Source: Pseudomonas denitrificans (nom. rej.) (lineage in GTDB: Bacteria; Pseudomonadota; Gammaproteobacteria; Pseudomonadales; Pseudomonadaceae). Taken from it: a stretch of 64,000 nt of DNA. The DNA lies in assembly GCF_008807415.1 (NCBI RefSeq), contig NZ_CP043626.1, forward strand, positions 1,364,001 through 1,428,000. The letters are read 5' to 3'. The notes under the pieces were generated by a model. That model had not been told where the DNA came from. It made no database searches and was given only the letters and a program-made list of their open reading frames with translations. Position numbers and translations under genes: made by a program. Below, in pieces: positions 62,499 through 64,000 of this stretch (the first letter of the stretch is position 1; every line of letters begins with the position of its first letter).

Positions 62499-63257
62499 TC
62501 AGTCCAGGTGCCACTTGCCGATGATGGCGGCGAGGGTGCCGTCGGCCTTGATGCTGGCGATGCCCTGGTTGACCTGGGCGAGCAGCTGCGGGTCGCCCTG
62601 GCGCAGGATCAGGCAGACTTCGCCCTTGATCTGCGGCTGGTAGCTGTCCACCAGGCGGACCTTCTTCAGGCTGCCCTTGGCCATCTGGTAGGCGAGGATC
62701 GGGTGGTCGCCGAAGCCGGCCTTGATCCGGCCCAGTGCCAGGTCGCGGGTGAGGTCGGCGAGGGAATCGTAGCCGCGCACTTCCTTGAAGATGCCGCGCT
62801 GGTTGAGCTTGTCGATGAAGATGGTGCCGACCTGGGCGCCGACCACTTCGCCCTTGAAGTCATCCATGCTGGTGTAGGCCTTGTCGTCGTCAGCGCGCAC
62901 CACTAGGCCTTCGCCGTACTCGAACACCGGATCGGAGTACTGCACCACTTTCTCCCGCTCGGGCGTGCGCAGCATGGCGGCGGAGATCAGGTCGATCTTC
63001 TTCGCGGTGAGCGAGGGAATCAGCGCGGCGAAGGTGGTCTGGGCGATTTCCACGTCGAAGCCGCCGGCCTTGGCCACGGCCTGGGCGGAGTCGACCATCA
63101 TGCCCTGGATGCTGTTGGTCTTGACGTCGAGGAAGGTGAAAGGCACGCCGGTGGCAGTAGCCCCGACTTTCAGAGGTTCGGCCTGGGCGGCGAAGGATGC
63201 AGCGCAGCTGGCGACGAGCGCGAGGGCGCAGGAAAACACGCGGAGGCGAGGATGCAT
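62499..63257 (-). CDS. Polar amino acid ABC transporter substrate-binding protein
   Basis: A 252-residue periplasmic protein. Signal peptide ends SFAAQA|EP; the mature protein has the family layout LKVGATATGVPFTFLDVKT, IAQTTFAALIPSLTAKKIDL, SAAMLRTPERE and VGAQVGTIF. The first gene of the operon, divergent from the IclR gene. The ligand is a small amino acid or related compound that is then probably oxidised by the co-encoded FAD enzyme. Confidence 0.93.
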   Translation of the reverse strand: MHPRLRVFSCALALVASCAASFAAQAEPLKVGATATGVPFTFLDVKTNSIQGMMVDSAQAVAKAGGFDVEIAQTTFAALIPSLTAKKIDLISAAMLRTPEREKVVQYSDPVFEYGEGLVVRADDDKAYTSMDDFKGEVVGAQVGTIFIDKLNQRGIFKEVRGYDSLADLTRDLALGRIKAGFGDHPILAYQMAKGSLKKVRLVDSYQPQIKGEVCLILRQGDPQLLAQVNQGIASIKADGTLAAIIGKWHLD

Positions 63258-63348
63258 TGGTGAACTCCCATTTGACGCGGTTTGTTGTCTTTATGCGTTA
63301 TGGATGGCCTCGAGTATCGGCAGGAGGCGTTGGCTGCAATATAAATGA

Positions 63349-63394
63349 TTTACAAGAATCGTAAAGAGATTTATAAATATCGCATATCGATATT
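63349..63394. promoter_or_regulatory. AT-rich divergent promoter with two dyads, candidate IclR operators
   Basis: TTTAC-AAGAATC-GTAAA (63349-63365) and AATATCG-CATAT-CGATATT (63376-63394) are perfect inverted repeats in an AT-rich island between the importer operon and the IclR gene. IclR proteins usually bind palindromes in such divergent regions. Confidence 0.55.
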
Positions 63395-63434
63395 AATAGC
63401 CTGATAAAGGCGTGATCCTTCCCAAGGAAGAGAC

Positions 63435-64000
63435 ATGAGCGACAACGAAAACAGCCTGTTCAACCAGTCGCTGGAAAAGGGCCTGGCCGTGCTGCGCGGC
63501 TTCAACGCGCGCAACCGCACCATGAACCTGGCCGAGGTAGCCGAGGCCGCCGACATCACCAAGAGCTCGGCGCAGCGGATGATCCACACGCTCGAAGCGC
63601 TGGGATACGTCAGCAAGCACCCCCAGACCAAGCGCTTCCAGCTGACGCCGCAGGTGATGGAGATCGGCTACAACTACCTCGCCGCCGACACCCTGGTGGA
63701 CGTTGCCAATCCTTTCCTCGCGGAGCTGGCGCAGACCACCGGCGAGACCACCAACCTCACCGAGCCGGTGCGCACCGACATGCTCTACGTGGCGCGCTTC
63801 GTGGGGCCGAAGTTCATCCCCATCCACCTGCCCATCGGCAGCCGCATCCCCATGTACTGCACCGCCTCGGGCCGCGCTTTCCTCAGCGCGCTGAGCGATG
63901 ACGAGGTGCTGGAACTGCTGCAGGGCAGCGACCTGTCCAGCCATACCCAGTACACGCGCACCTCGCTGGAGGAAATCCTCGCGGAAATCGCCGAGATCCG
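63435..64000 (+). CDS. IclR-family transcriptional regulator (partial, runs off window end)
   Basis: The first 188 residues from ATG 63435 (AGGAAGAG upstream). The winged helix covers about 10-70 (EKGLAVLRGFNARNRTMNLA, ITKSSAQRMIHTLEALGYV) and the effector domain begins near 85 (YNYLAADTLVDVANPFLAEL). Divergent from the binding-protein gene, so the probable regulator of the transporter-oxidase operon. Confidence 0.92.
   Translation, partial: MSDNENSLFNQSLEKGLAVLRGFNARNRTMNLAEVAEAADITKSSAQRMIHTLEALGYVSKHPQTKRFQLTPQVMEIGYNYLAADTLVDVANPFLAELAQTTGETTNLTEPVRTDMLYVARFVGPKFIPIHLPIGSRIPMYCTASGRAFLSALSDDEVLELLQGSDLSSHTQYTRTSLEEILAEIAEI

Overview
The window is high-GC, gene-dense chromosomal DNA from a Pseudomonas, probably in the P. 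aeruginosa / P. nitroreducens / P. citronellolis part of the genus (inference from protein families, REP-type palindromes and codon use; no rRNA or marker gene is present to fix the species). It holds about 65 protein genes, no rRNA, tRNA, CRISPR array, insertion sequence or phage gene, and reads as ordinary chromosome with many transporter/regulator modules rather than as an acquired island.

Layout. 1-3.8 kb: tail of an unknown gene, a TolC-family outer-membrane lipoprotein, and a divergent EamA exporter / LysR pair. 3.9-9.7 kb: small exported proteins, including a four-gene run of signal-peptide proteins (4467-6384), an alpha/beta hydrolase, a PhzF-family protein and a secreted protein built of 24-residue repeats. 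9.8-15.7 kb: SDR + MFS pair, GlxA-type regulator, GhrA-like dehydrogenase, a 41-residue membrane protein, LysR and DinB. 15.7-24.9 kb: an iron/siderophore module: ABC importer (ATPase, permease, binding protein), a divergent OmpR/EnvZ-type two-component system, a TonB-dependent receptor and an Fsr-like MFS protein. The promoters of the importer and of the receptor share two sequence motifs at similar spacing, which ties them into one regulon. 25-31 kb: a GFA protein, a tyrosine-phosphatase/autotransporter fusion, an AraC regulator, a winged-helix/TPR regulator, a DUF1127 protein and a second GFA protein. 31.4-35.1 kb: LysR, iron alcohol dehydrogenase and APC permease. 35.5-43.8 kb: small enzymes, TetR regulators, AzlCD branched-chain amino-acid exporter, topoisomerase IB, an MpaB-family oxygenase with its TetR, and an NDH-2-like flavoprotein. 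44-53 kb: an Rrf2 regulator, SleB-type hydrolase, hydrolase/GlxA pair, MgtC, metallo-beta-lactamase-fold hydrolase, class C beta-lactamase, RlmN paralogue and an AraC regulator. 53.6-58.7 kb: a polyamine gamma-glutamylation cluster (PuuA-like, PuuB-like, two PotF-like binding proteins). 58.9-64 kb: a SnoaL-AraC fusion regulator and an amino-acid-type ABC importer co-transcribed with a FAD oxidase, with a divergent IclR regulator that runs off the end.

Four genes (TolC, TonB receptor, AzlC, PuuA-like) each miss exactly one base in a short G/C run. Adding one base restores a full-length family member in every case, so these are more likely consensus errors than four real pseudogenes.

The most interesting leads are the 24-residue repeat secreted protein (9279-9719), the phosphatase-autotransporter (25637-27574), the paired promoter motifs of the iron module, and the two matching dyads around the Rrf2 regulator. 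Start codons were re-chosen by ribosome-binding sites and family alignment; several are inferred.
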